From a virus: DNA of 30,323 nucleotides. The position numbers and the translations under genes were made by a program. The stretch covers positions 1 to 30,323 of IMG/VR virus record IMGVR_UViG_3300017779_000089. One strand, given 5' to 3'. This document shows positions 1 through 6,712 of the stretch, in pieces. Within the stretch, counting starts at the first letter, position 1; each line of letters starts with the position of its first letter. A model generated the notes under the pieces. It was not told where the DNA came from, ran no database searches, and saw only the letters and a list, made by a program, of their open reading frames with translations.

Positions 1-1785
1 CAAAGATGTAGATGCAGCATTTTTAAATATAATATTTGCATTAGTACCATTGTTATTATCTTCAACACTAATAGTCATATTATCTTCATTAGTAAATAAT
101 TTAGCTGTTGAATCTAATCTTAAATCACCACCAGCTATATTTACATCACCTGCAAAAGTTGCATTGTTACCGCTTATAGCTATTGGCGCATCTGTTAATG
201 TGTCAGAATCTTGCCACATTACTACATCATTGGCAGTACCTGAACCATCTATTAAACCACTAACTTGATTATCTACATATGCTTTATTTGCAGCATCTGT
301 ACTTGCTGAAACTGTATCTATGCCTTGAATCCTACCAGTACCACCTAAAACAATATCACCACCACTAACTGTTATATCTTGGTTAAATGTTACATTTCTA
401 GAACTATCAACACTAAAAACAATATTACCAGTGAATTCACCATTTCTTAAAGAGAATGCATTATGTGTATATCCTAAAACACTTTCGGAATCACCAGAAT
501 ATAATCTTGTGTATGTTTCGTTAGTGATATCTTGAATTTGTAAATAAGGGTTTGTGTTACCATCAATAAATATATAATCATCAGCACTTATAGTACCATT
601 GACTATTAATTTTTCCTGTAAACTTATTTGGGAATTTGCAATGATTATTTTATTTGAACCAGCATGTGTTAAAATTAATTGTGTGCCACTATTATAAATA
701 CCACTATCAGTGTCATTTGTAAATGTAAAAGATGGTGCTGCTGCACTACCATTTGGTACTAATATTTTACTAGTATAAGTTGCATTTTGTGTTGAACCAT
801 CAAGTGTTAATGTCAATGTATTACCAGCATTTAGTTTTAAAGTACCTGATGCTGTTATTTGACTATCTGTGTCTGTGATTAATCTTAAATCATAATCATC
901 ACTAAATGGTTTTTTCAAATCAATATGACCACCACTAGGACCACCAATTTCCATATGACCATAACCACTTGCGGATTGTACTTCAATATGACTATCAACT
1001 TTTAAACTACCTATTATATCTACATTACCAGTTAGTGTTGGATTAGTAACAATTCCAATCTCTAATCCTTGACCACTTGCTGTTGTAACTATCTCATTTG
1101 TAGAACCTGTAACCGCAAATGTTTGACTATCTAAATCAACCGAACCTGCGCCAGATGTGCCACTAAAATCTAAATCTTGTGCTGTTATTTGCGAATCGAC
1201 ATAACCTTTACTAGCCGCATCTGTATTAGCACTAGGTGTAATTGGTATTGTTACTTGACCGCTAAAAACACCTGTGGTTGCATCTAATGCACCAATAACT
1301 AATTTGCCTTTTGTAGTTATTGTCATTGTCGAACCTGGCTCAGATGTGCCTAATCCAATTCTAAATGTTGGTACTGTAATGCCATCTGATGCATCATAAA
1401 ACATTCCAACATATTTTTCACCACTTGAATTAATTGTGCCATACCATCCAATATCTTTTACATTAGCAACATTATCTTTTGCTAATTCAATCATGTTGTC
1501 ACCAATAGCAACAACTGTCGAATCAACAATTGTAGTTGTACCATCAACTGTTAGATTACCACCAACAGTTAGATTTGATCCTATTTTTGCAGCTCCACTT
1601 GTTTGAAATTGAAATGTTGGTGTCACACCTATACCTAAACTTGTAGTGCTTAGAAATAAAGCTGTATCGTTACCAAAGCCATCACTCAATAACTTTGCAG
1701 TACCAGTTAGATTTGTATTATTACCGACTTTTATTATTGATTGATAAGTATCTTGAACTCTTTGCCCAGTATATGTAGTACCCAT
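1..1785 (-). CDS. Tail fibre protein, N-terminal part (3' end cut by window edge)
   Basis: The frame is open from an ATG at 1785 to the left edge, giving 595 codons with no stop. The product is rich in Gly, Thr, Ser, Asn and Asp and has a repetitive beta-type character. It contains two copies of the fibre-type motif T-D-A-A-x-K-x-Y-V-D (Tyr near residues 195 and 503) and a G-D-N-M-I-E-L segment near residue 95, a pattern common in marine phage fibres. It has no enzymatic motifs. Its role is probably host recognition as a trimeric tail or side fibre. A TAnnTTTG box lies 12 nt before the ATG. The C-terminus is missing here. The S74-containing fragment at the right edge is a plausible continuation if the genome is circular. 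Confidence 0.85.
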   Translation of the reverse strand, partial: MGTTYTGQRVQDTYQSIIKVGNNTNLTGTAKLLSDGFGNDTALFLSTTSLGIGVTPTFQFQTSGAAKIGSNLTVGGNLTVDGTTTIVDSTVVAIGDNMIELAKDNVANVKDIGWYGTINSSGEKYVGMFYDASDGITVPTFRIGLGTSEPGSTMTITTKGKLVIGALDATTGVFSGQVTIPITPSANTDAASKGYVDSQITAQDLDFSGTSGAGSVDLDSQTFAVTGSTNEIVTTASGQGLEIGIVTNPTLTGNVDIIGSLKVDSHIEVQSASGYGHMEIGGPSGGHIDLKKPFSDDYDLRLITDTDSQITASGTLKLNAGNTLTLTLDGSTQNATYTSKILVPNGSAAAPSFTFTNDTDSGIYNSGTQLILTHAGSNKIIIANSQISLQEKLIVNGTISADDYIFIDGNTNPYLQIQDITNETYTRLYSGDSESVLGYTHNAFSLRNGEFTGNIVFSVDSSRNVTFNQDITVSGGDIVLGGTGRIQGIDTVSASTDAANKAYVDNQVSGLIDGSGTANDVVMWQDSDTLTDAPIAISGNNATFAGDVNIAGGDLRLDSTAKLFTNEDNMTISVEDNNNGTNANIIFKNAASTSL

Positions 1786-1797
1786 AGATTTTTTTTA

Positions 1798-1805
1798 CAA
1801 ATTTA
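1798..1805 (-). promoter_or_regulatory. Candidate Bacteroidota -7 box (TAAATTTG) for the tail fibre
   Basis: The minus strand reads TAAATTTG, an exact match to the Bacteroidota -7 consensus TAnnTTTG, ending 12 nt before the fibre ATG. No clear -33 TTTG box was found at the expected distance. The same arrangement recurs before other genes in the window. Confidence 0.4.
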
Positions 1806-1816
1806 AGGAATTTGCA

Positions 1817-1948
1817 TTATCTATTTTTTCCCTGACCTACTGATTTTTTTTTCCAACCTGTTTGATTTCTACTGGCATTTTTAGAATGAACACCTGGTCT
1901 TTTCTTTTTTGTTTTAAACTGATGTGTATAACCTGCTCTTTTAGCCAT
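1817..1948 (-). CDS. Small very basic phage protein (43 aa)
   Basis: This 43-residue product is about one third Lys and Arg, and contains the segment KKRPGVHSKNAS and ends in GQGKNR. Short proteins with an R-P-G-V-H-[AS]-K core and a GQG-[KR] end are, from memory, frequent near lysis or fibre genes of environmental phages. Their function is unknown to me, though nucleic-acid binding is possible from the charge. The ATG shares one base with the stop of the holin-like gene upstream (TAATG), which points to translational coupling and supports this being a real gene. The fibre gene follows after a short gap containing its candidate promoter. Confidence 0.7.
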   Translation of the reverse strand: MAKRAGYTHQFKTKKKRPGVHSKNASRNQTGWKKKSVGQGKNR

Positions 1949-2406
1949 TATTTTTTAAACATTGATGTTGCTTTTTCTGTTGTACGACCACCAAAATATG
2001 CTAATACAACAGCCATCATTACTTTCTCAAATGTATCATTCCATAATTCACCAATATGAAAAGGCACATTTTCGATACTATCTAAAAGACCAGCAAAAGA
2101 AAAAACCACTATACACCAAACTAAAACTAGCGGCCTGACATTTTTAGAAAGCCATGAATCGCTGTTAGCATCAGCAACCCATCTGTTTGATATTTCTTCC
2201 ATTTCTTTATTTTGTTGCTCATAAATTAGCTGCTGTAATTTAATTTTATCTTCATTAGGAATTTTTGATTTAGTTATTTCAGCAATTGCATCTTTTGGGC
2301 TTGTAACACCATTCAAAACAGCACCCAATTGTGGTGAAACTATACTAGCAGCACCAAATAATAATTTACCTACTGTTGATTCTTTAAAAGGTTTCTTTTT
2401 ACTCAT
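1948..2406 (-). CDS. Holin-like membrane protein (3TM phage holin family)
   Basis: The product has 152 residues. It has a Lys-rich start, a weakly hydrophobic amphipathic stretch (about 12-34), a charged helical middle (40-80), a strong transmembrane segment after D-S-W-L-S-K-N-V-R-P (about 90-110), and a second one (about 128-140) ending in A-Y-F-G-G-R-T-x-E-K. The SWLSKxxRP and YFGGRTxEK signatures are typical of the 3TM phage holin family first described in gene transfer agents. It would make inner-membrane lesions or control lysis timing together with the M15 endolysin two genes upstream. Its start overlaps the stop of the 47-aa gene (ATGA) and its stop overlaps the next start (TAATG). 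The exact topology is an inference. Confidence 0.8.
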   Translation of the reverse strand: MSKKKPFKESTVGKLLFGAASIVSPQLGAVLNGVTSPKDAIAEITKSKIPNEDKIKLQQLIYEQQNKEMEEISNRWVADANSDSWLSKNVRPLVLVWCIVVFSFAGLLDSIENVPFHIGELWNDTFEKVMMAVVLAYFGGRTTEKATSMFKK

Positions 2407-2546
2407 TTGTTATAAACTTTAATATGTAACACTATAAAAATTAAATATAAATTTAGCTCACTGTATTCAGTAGTTTCATCTAATGGAAAATAAGTAAAAC
2501 CTATTAATGGCCCATCAGAAACTCTATTTATTATAGCGAACTCCAT
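2403..2546 (-). CDS. Small hypothetical protein (47 aa) in the lysis operon
   Basis: The reading frame starts MEFAIINRVSDGPLIGFTYF and ends with a hydrophobic segment of about 14 residues (L-Y-L-I-F-I-V-L-H-I-K). It may be a small membrane-associated protein. Its ATG overlaps the endolysin stop by one base (TAATG) and its TGA overlaps the holin ATG (ATGA). This gap-free tiling between two confident genes is the main support. I do not recognise a function, but the position between endolysin and holin suggests a lysis accessory role. Confidence 0.65.
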   Translation of the reverse strand: MEFAIINRVSDGPLIGFTYFPLDETTEYSELNLYLIFIVLHIKVYNK

Positions 2547-3010
2547 TATGCATTTGTAATATTTATATATTTAGTTTTACCATCATCTCTTACAGCTTTT
2601 AAAATCCTATTACGATTTTTATCTTCACTTACATAACTTACATGCACCCAGTCAGGATTTGTTTCCGAACCAAATTCATATATAAGCTGATCAAATGATA
2701 AATTATTCTTTATCCAATCAAACATCTCTTTGTTTGTTTTATATCCATATATATCATCTAAATCAATTGCTCTACCTTGACAATGCTGTGATTTTGAAGA
2801 ACCACCAATCGCTTCATTTAGAGCTACTGATCTATAGAATGAATTCACCTTAATAGGGCCATTTACCCACTCTCTAAGCGGCTCAAATATTTTTTCGGCA
2901 AGTAACTTCATGTTACTTATAGAATCGCCATTAGGAGTGTTGTCAATGCCTAATCTTAAAGCAGTAACCGATTTGGTTGCTTCTTTTTCAGAAATATGTT
3001 TACTAATCAT
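2546..3010 (-). CDS. Endolysin, M15-family peptidase
   Basis: The 154-residue product has the zinc-ligand signature of D-Ala-D-Ala carboxypeptidase-like M15 peptidases (Peptidase_M15_3 type). This is S-x-H-x-x-G-x-A-x-D, with His76 and Asp83, and a downstream W-V-H-V-S motif giving His123. A preceding F-Y-R-S (58-61) is also typical. It would cleave peptide bonds in peptidoglycan at the end of infection. It has no signal peptide, so access to the cell wall presumably depends on the holin encoded just downstream. It lies in a tightly packed lysis block and its stop overlaps the next gene by one base. Confidence 0.9.
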   Translation of the reverse strand: MISKHISEKEATKSVTALRLGIDNTPNGDSISNMKLLAEKIFEPLREWVNGPIKVNSFYRSVALNEAIGGSSKSQHCQGRAIDLDDIYGYKTNKEMFDWIKNNLSFDQLIYEFGSETNPDWVHVSYVSEDKNRNRILKAVRDDGKTKYINITNA

Positions 3011-3016
3011 AGTTTA

Positions 3017-3370
3017 TTAATTTGTGCTTGACCTTCTTGTGACTTGCATCTTAGATCTATTAATCCACTCTTGTATTTTTTCAGGTTTAACTTCTAGTTT
3101 AAATGATAAGTCAGCAGCCCATTGACCTTTTGGTTTCTGGGTTTTATTATCATATAAAATAATTGTTGGAACTGATTTAACTTGACTTTTAAGTGCTGGT
3201 GACTGGTCCTCTAGTTTGACTTTTATTATTTCTACTCCTTTTATTTGTCTTAGATATGGATAGTCATTATCAGAGTTCCAATCTGAATTTATGTGTAACA
3301 AAGTCATGTCTTGAGCATTAGTAATCGCTGATACAAATAACACAAATATTACAAAAATTAAATGTTTCAT
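3017..3370 (-). CDS. Secreted thioredoxin-like protein lacking CxxC
   Basis: Residues 1-19 form a clear signal peptide (MKHLIFVIFVLFVSAITNA, predicted cleavage before QD). The mature part reads like a minimal thioredoxin fold: an early strand and W-N-S segment, a middle V-E-I-I-K-V strand, and the conserved S-V-P-T-I-I-L-Y cis-proline strand near residues 66-73. It ends with a charged C-terminal helix. No cysteine is present at all, so it cannot act as a dithiol oxidoreductase. The fold call rests on the cis-Pro motif and spacing and is moderately sure. Export to the periplasm next to endolysin and membrane genes suggests a role in lysis or superinfection control. It overlaps the upstream gene by 4 nt (ATGA). 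Confidence 0.65.
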   Translation of the reverse strand: MKHLIFVIFVLFVSAITNAQDMTLLHINSDWNSDNDYPYLRQIKGVEIIKVKLEDQSPALKSQVKSVPTIILYDNKTQKPKGQWAADLSFKLEVKPEKIQEWINRSKMQVTRRSSTN

Positions 3371-3675
3371 CTTCTATAAACTTTATCTTCTAATTCTTTT
3401 ATTGATTCTTTATTTTCTTCTATATCTTCTTTTAGAACCTCAGTTGATTTCTCTATTTGAATAACATTTGCTCTAATAAGTTCATCTTTTAATTTAAACT
3501 CCATTTTTTCTACAAACTCATCACCACTGAAATTTACAATCTTATTGTTTAAATCTTGGATGTCACCTTGTAATGTAAACCACATACTTGCAAGTGATAT
3601 TGTACCTGCTATGATAATACCTATGGTTTTTAAATCCAATTTTACTTCTGTTTCTTCACTAATTTTTTTTGCCAT
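3367..3675 (-). CDS. Single-pass membrane protein with coiled coil
   Basis: The 102-residue product has a charged N-terminus, one transmembrane segment (about residues 17-34, L-K-T-I-G-I-I-I-A-G...), and then a long Lys/Glu-rich region predicted as coiled coil to the end. This layout (short cytoplasmic tail, one membrane span, external helix) resembles spanin-like or holin-accessory proteins of phage lysis regions, but no diagnostic motif is present. It overlaps the 52-aa membrane gene upstream by 17 nt and the thioredoxin-like gene downstream by 4 nt, so it belongs to the lysis operon. Confidence 0.7.
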   Translation of the reverse strand: MAKKISEETEVKLDLKTIGIIIAGTISLASMWFTLQGDIQDLNNKIVNFSGDEFVEKMEFKLKDELIRANVIQIEKSTEVLKEDIEENKESIKELEDKVYRR

Positions 3676-3817
3676 TTATTTTTCTAATTTTTAAAATTGT
3701 ATATATTATTGTTAACACTAATAACCCAATCCTTAGTATATCGACAATATGATCAGTCATTGAAACTGCAATTGCTGTAGTATTCATTATATATATTTTA
3801 AAATCATTCATTTCCAT
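3659..3817 (-). CDS. Small membrane protein (52 aa), lysis region
   Basis: This short frame encodes one hydrophobic helix (I-V-D-I-L-R-I-G-L-L-V-L-T-I-I-Y-T-I-L) followed by a basic tail, KIRKINGKKN. An alternative start is the second Met at 3811. It fills the gap between the tail-completion gene (stop at 3822) and the coiled-coil membrane protein, overlapping the latter by 17 nt. The size, single span and positive tail would suit a small holin or antiholin, but this is an inference from position and hydrophobicity only. Confidence 0.6.
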   Translation of the reverse strand: MEMNDFKIYIMNTTAIAVSMTDHIVDILRIGLLVLTIIYTILKIRKINGKKN

Positions 3818-3821
3818 ATGA

Positions 3822-4259
3822 TCAAATTTCTGCTACTTTATTACTTAATTCAAGAATAGCCCTGAAATAAGTGTGATCTATACTATCTTCTTGCAAATAT
3901 CGTAAACTTTCATTAGTAGTAGAATACACCTTAAAATTATTAGCACTTAGATTAAATGCACTTGAATTTTTAGAAACAAGTAATTGCAAACAATCATCCA
4001 TAATATCATTCATAGATAGATCACCACCACTGTCACCGGCAAATCTAGTTACTACCTCAACTCTTGTAATGATGTCAGCATTATATTTTGTTTGTGTATT
4101 ATCTATTTGTGATGTTGAAACACTATAAACCCTAATATATGGAAATGTAGCATCTGATGGCACTCTGTTATATACAGGCACATTTGAACCACCAAAGGAA
4201 ACATTACCATTTAATGCACTTAATATTTTTAATCTAATGAACCTGGTTGCATCTTTCAT
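3822..4259 (-). CDS. Tail completion / head-tail joining protein (DUF3168-like)
   Basis: The 145-residue product begins with a helix, followed by S-G-G-S-N-V-P-V-Y-N-R-V-P and T-F-P-Y-I-R-V-Y. It ends with an H-T-Y-F-R-A-I-L-E-L strand. This pattern matches the DUF3168 / tail terminator class found directly after gp10-like proteins in siphoviruses. It would cap the tail tube and join it to the head. It overlaps the gp10-like gene by 4 nt. The family call is from motif pattern and gene order. Confidence 0.7.
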   Translation of the reverse strand: MKDATRFIRLKILSALNGNVSFGGSNVPVYNRVPSDATFPYIRVYSVSTSQIDNTQTKYNADIITRVEVVTRFAGDSGGDLSMNDIMDDCLQLLVSKNSSAFNLSANNFKVYSTTNESLRYLQEDSIDHTYFRAILELSNKVAEI

Positions 4260-4702
4260 AATAAGTTTTTAATATCTCTTTCTATACCATCCAATAACTT
4301 TTTAAAACCTTTTCTCACTGCTGGGAAAAAAAATGGTTGTGGTGGTATGTTAATTTTTCGTTTACCCTGTCCTTTATATAACCTTTTTATAGTTGCTTTT
4401 GATATACCTAATGATTCTGCTTCTGATGCATCTACAAGTTTACCTGTTCCAAATTCTTGATAAGCTGCATACTTTACATTTGCAAATATTTCAGCTGATT
4501 TGCCAACAACTTCTGAACCAATAGATTTTCTTAAATCACCTTTGTCTTTTGGTGCATTTTTTACTGCATCATTTTCAATAAACTTAGCAGCATGAGCAAT
4601 GTTTTTAGATAATTCTCTAGGTGCTTTGGATTTAAGATGTTTGATTTTTGTACTCAATCTAGTCAAATCTCCTGGATCTATTTTAACATTAACACTACTC
4701 AT
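4256..4702 (-). CDS. HK97 gp10-like tail component
   Basis: The 148-residue product carries the hallmark pattern of the HK97 gp10-like family. This is a helical N-terminus, N-A-P-K-D-K-G-D-L-R-K-S-I (about 54-66), then V-K-Y-A-A-Y-Q-E-F-G-T-G, and near the end P-P-Q-P-F-F-F-P-A. This family participates in head-tail joining or tail completion. It sits between the head-closure and DUF3168-like genes with 4-nt overlaps on both sides, the usual order in siphoviruses. Confidence 0.85.
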   Translation of the reverse strand: MSSVNVKIDPGDLTRLSTKIKHLKSKAPRELSKNIAHAAKFIENDAVKNAPKDKGDLRKSIGSEVVGKSAEIFANVKYAAYQEFGTGKLVDASEAESLGISKATIKRLYKGQGKRKINIPPQPFFFPAVRKGFKKLLDGIERDIKNLL

Positions 4703-5028
4703 ATTATTCTAGTGGCTATTATTTTAGTAAAGTATTTAAAATCTTCATTATAAACTTGATTAATTCTATAATTAGTTACATTACCAACAACCTGTAAAAT
4801 ACTTGTTCTGTTATTTATACTTTCAAATGCTTTTTTTCTACATATAATTTCAATCTGGCTTACCCAACTTCTTTTCCCATCATCAGATTTAATTTCACCA
4901 CTTTTTTCTTGAACATTTGCCCAAATTGTTTTGTTTGTGCTTACAGAATCAGTAAAACCACCAAATCCATCATCAGATTTGTTTACAGTTTTAATTATTA
5001 ATCTTTTATCTAACTTACCTGCATCCAT
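4699..5028 (-). CDS. Head closure protein (head-tail joining, SPP1 gp16-like)
   Basis: The 109-residue product starts M-D-A-G-K-L-D-K-R-L-I-I and continues with D-G-F-G-G-F-T-D and T-I-W-A-N-V-Q-E-K-S-G. It ends with Y-F-T-K-I-I-A-T. This is the typical architecture of the phage head-tail joining family (PF05521) that plugs the connector after packaging. It is adjacent to the gp6-like connector and the gp10-like gene, overlapping each by 1-4 nt. Confidence 0.8.
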   Translation of the reverse strand: MDAGKLDKRLIIKTVNKSDDGFGGFTDSVSTNKTIWANVQEKSGEIKSDDGKRSWVSQIEIICRKKAFESINNRTSILQVVGNVTNYRINQVYNEDFKYFTKIIATRII

Positions 5029-5537
5029 TATACAAACATACTTTTATATGAGCTTAAAATATCTCTTGTACTTGTTGGTATGTCACTCACAGCTGCACCA
5101 ACTTTAAAATCAGCTCTATTGTCATAATATGTGGAACATAATTGTAAAATTGCTTGTTTTAAAAGAGAATCATCTAAACCAGCTGTAATATAAACAACTG
5201 TTACTTTTTCAGCAGCACCATTATTTAATTCAATGCTTTCATTATCTAAACCAATTACAGTGTGTCCAACACTTGAACCATCAGCTGTAATACTTGAAAT
5301 TGATGCTACAGGGTTAAATGGTAAATCAAATATGCCATTTGTATTGTCCATGTAATATGATCTGTTCTTAGCAACTATATCTCTTGATATATAATTTTCA
5401 CACCATATTCTTGCCTGTTTGATTATATCAGCTATCAATGTATCATCACTAGATGTATCAATCCTAGCATAGTCCTTGAATTCTTGTAATGTTACTATTT
5501 CTGATCCTGTAGTTGAATTTATTTTAATCTGTCGCAT
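5028..5537 (-). CDS. Head-tail connector protein (gp6-like adaptor)
   Basis: The product is about 169 residues from the ATG at 5537. A TTG 21 nt upstream could also open this frame but would extend the overlap with the preceding gene. The motif order is V-T-L-Q-E-F-K-D-Y-A-R-I-D, then D-D-T-L-I-A-D-I-I-K-Q-A-R, then L-P-F-N-P-V-A-S-I, then a helical segment K-Q-A-I-L-Q-L-C-S-T-Y-Y-D-N-R. It matches the HK97 gp6 / phage QLRG connector family that forms a ring below the portal. It is the first of a chain of overlapping connector and completion genes. Confidence 0.85.
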   Translation of the reverse strand: MRQIKINSTTGSEIVTLQEFKDYARIDTSSDDTLIADIIKQARIWCENYISRDIVAKNRSYYMDNTNGIFDLPFNPVASISSITADGSSVGHTVIGLDNESIELNNGAAEKVTVVYITAGLDDSLLKQAILQLCSTYYDNRADFKVGAAVSDIPTSTRDILSSYKSMFV

Positions 5538-5727
5538 TTTTTGTCTCTTTAGAATCAATTTTCATTTCTTTTGTTACCTTCTTCACCTTTGCTTCTTTGT
5601 TTTTTATTGGTTCAACCCAATTCTTTTTAATCATATTTTGAGCTTGTTCATCATTCATGTGTACTTCTTCACCAGCATTTATTATATGATTACCATCTTT
5701 TAATTGAATTTTAGCTTTTACTTTCAT
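5524..5727 (-). CDS. Small conserved head-region protein (67 aa)
   Basis: The ATG at 5727 (MKVKAKIQLKDG) is preferred. A longer frame from 5781 would run through the terminator hairpin. The N-terminal half resembles the small beta-rich phage proteins with pattern K-V-[KR]-x(5)-G-x(5)-G-E-E-V-x-[MV]-x(4)-A-x-x-[LM]-I found between capsid and connector genes. The C-terminal half is a Lys/Glu-rich tail. The function is unknown. It opens the connector operon just after a terminator and a candidate promoter, and overlaps the connector gene by 14 nt. Confidence 0.7.
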   Translation of the reverse strand: MKVKAKIQLKDGNHIINAGEEVHMNDEQAQNMIKKNWVEPIKNKEAKVKKVTKEMKIDSKETKNATD

Positions 5728-5742
5728 AATAAAAATTTTATG

Positions 5743-5750
5743 TAAAGATA
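5743..5750 (-). promoter_or_regulatory. Candidate -7 box (TATCTTTA, 7 of 8) for connector operon
   Basis: The minus strand reads TATCTTTA, one mismatch from TAnnTTTG, ending 15 nt before the ATG at 5727. This is the same distance as the exact boxes elsewhere in the window. It lies directly after the terminator T-run, where a restart of transcription would be needed for the connector and lysis genes. Confidence 0.3.
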
Positions 5751-5786
5751 AAAAAAAAGCAGCACTCGAATAAACCAGCACTGCTT
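5750..5786 (-). terminator. Rho-independent terminator after the nuclease gene
   Basis: On the minus strand a 10-bp stem (5777-5786 with 5757-5766, including two G-U pairs) with a 10-nt loop is followed by a run of nine Ts. It lies 12 nt after the stop of the PD-(D/E)XK gene and before the connector operon. Confidence 0.8.
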
Positions 5787-5797
5787 CTTATAGCTAT

Positions 5798-6172
5798 TTA
5801 TGAAATCAGTGCAAAGTTATTAAAATTATCTTTATACTTATTATATAATGACAATCTTAATGTTTTTTGACCTTCATTTTTTAAAATAAAAAACCCTTTA
5901 TATTCTTCACTCCATAAAGCAAAGTAATCTACATAGTTAGGATCATATGAAGGATTACCAGTTCTTTTCAAAGTTACCTGTGTAGATCTTCCATGTTTAT
6001 ATCTGTTTGCACCTAGATATTTAACTTGGAATTTAAATAACTTGCCATTTTTTTCTAATATGCAATCATACATACTTGAATCAAGCAAGGGCATTGAAAC
6101 ATTAAAACCCCTTTTTATAGCTGTCGTTGCAAAGTGATATTCAGCAAAGCATCCTTTCTGATTACCATTCAT
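5798..6172 (-). CDS. PD-(D/E)XK endonuclease (PF11645-like, homing-type)
   Basis: The 124-residue product begins N-Q-K-G-C-F-A-E (Glu11), then has a helix, then R-G-F-N-V-S-M-P-L-L-D-S-S-M-Y-D (Asp36), then K-L-F-K-F-Q-V-K-Y (Gln49, Lys51). Order and spacing match the PD-(D/E)XK endonuclease group that includes the intron-encoded I-Ssp6803I. The catalytic core is intact. It would cut double-stranded DNA, perhaps as a free-standing homing or mobility nuclease or a moron. It stands alone between two strong terminators inside the head region and has no tight overlap with structural genes, unlike its neighbours. A 15-nt palindrome abuts its start. Confidence 0.75.
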   Translation of the reverse strand: MNGNQKGCFAEYHFATTAIKRGFNVSMPLLDSSMYDCILEKNGKLFKFQVKYLGANRYKHGRSTQVTLKRTGNPSYDPNYVDYFALWSEEYKGFFILKNEGQKTLRLSLYNKYKDNFNNFALIS

Positions 6173-6187
6173 GTTATATAATATAAC
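6173..6187. promoter_or_regulatory. 15-nt palindrome abutting the nuclease start
   Basis: GTTATATAATATAAC is a perfect inverted repeat of 7-bp arms around one central base, immediately upstream of the nuclease ATG. It could be an operator for autoregulation or an mRNA hairpin masking the start. In such AT-rich DNA a chance palindrome is possible. Confidence 0.35.
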
Positions 6188-6218
6188 AAAAAAAACCAGA
6201 TAAATACTATCTGGTTTT
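6187..6218 (-). terminator. Rho-independent terminator after the four-gene mini-operon
   Basis: There is a perfect 10-bp stem (6209-6218 with 6192-6201) with a 7-nt loop, followed on the minus strand by a T-run. It lies about 30 nt downstream of the last small gene of the mini-operon and 15 nt before the nuclease start. Confidence 0.85.
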
Positions 6219-6247
6219 AATAGTCAGTACAAAAACAAACAACAAAC

Positions 6248-6394
6248 TTACACATGAGATGAAAATTCAGACCTGACCAAATCTGTAATTTCACCTAATT
6301 TTTTTAGTATTATAATTTTTTTAACTATTGGTAGTTTTTCCCAAACCTCATGCCCAATACTACTGTTTATTATTTCATCTTCCTTGAGTATCAT
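6248..6394 (-). CDS. Small hypothetical protein (48 aa), island operon
   Basis: The 48-residue product is charged and probably helical, with a core I-V-K-K-I-I-I-L-K-K-L-G-E. It has no recognised domain. It overlaps the upstream membrane-protein gene by 20 nt and is followed by a strong terminator, as expected for the last gene of a short operon. Confidence 0.5.
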   Translation of the reverse strand: MILKEDEIINSSIGHEVWEKLPIVKKIIILKKLGEITDLVRSEFSSHV

Positions 6395-6545
6395 AATCAG
6401 TATTATTTAAGACAGCTATTGCTAAAATTATTAAAACAAAAGAAGTAAAGAAATCCACATAAACCAGTGTGCATCTTACCGCCATAATAAGTAGTAAAAA
6501 ACCTAGGCCTAATCGAATATATTTTCTATTTATTTCGCTGTTCAT
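6375..6545 (-). CDS. Small two-span membrane protein (56 aa), island operon
   Basis: The product has a polar N-terminus, then two hydrophobic segments (L-G-L-G-F-L-L-L-I-M-A-V and F-T-S-F-V-L-I-I-L-A-I-A-V-L) and a short polar tail, NNTDYDTQGR. It is probably an inner-membrane hairpin protein. It overlaps the genes on both sides by about 20 nt in different frames. The function is unknown; exclusion or envelope modulation is possible from size and topology only. Confidence 0.55.
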   Translation of the reverse strand: MNSEINRKYIRLGLGFLLLIMAVRCTLVYVDFFTSFVLIILAIAVLNNTDYDTQGR

Positions 6546-6624
6546 CTTTAATTTTTTTTAACCTTCTAATCTCTTTTTGTTTTTTAACAAAATGTTTTAA
6601 TTGTATTGATCTTCTATGTATCAT
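6526..6624 (-). CDS. Very small basic protein (32 aa), island operon
   Basis: The product is almost entirely Lys, Arg, Gln and Glu with a helical pattern (Q-L-K-H-F-V-K-K-Q-K-E-I-R-R-L-K-K-I-K). It starts 1 nt after the stop of the 28-aa frame and overlaps the 56-aa gene by 20 nt. Coding status rests on the tiling, so it is uncertain. Confidence 0.4.
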   Translation of the reverse strand: MIHRRSIQLKHFVKKQKEIRRLKKIKDEQRNK

Positions 6625-6625
6625 A

Positions 6626-6712
6626 TTATAAATACATTAACTGTACCCATACTCCTAACCAAAAGAAAAAGGAGAGTAGTAATGCTTTAATAAAAAATTT
6701 AATGTCTTTCAT
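6626..6712 (-). CDS. Tiny membrane peptide (28 aa), first of the island operon
   Basis: This frame encodes a single hydrophobic helix (A-L-L-L-S-F-F-F-W-L-G-V-W-V) after MKDIKFFIK. It begins just after the A-rich leader AAAACAAAACAAA, which is repeated before the 46-aa gene, and just downstream of a terminator. It may be a real membrane peptide or a leader peptide for the genes that follow. Confidence 0.45.
   Translation of the reverse strand: MKDIKFFIKALLLSFFFWLGVWVQLMYL

Noticed and set aside
50-268. 72-codon plus-strand frame opposite the fibre gene
   Set aside because: It is the complement of repetitive fibre codons and has no supporting context.
5524-5781. Longer start (5781) for the small head-region protein
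   Set aside because: The extension would be read through the terminator hairpin and T-run. The ATG at 5727 has a promoter-like box at the usual distance.
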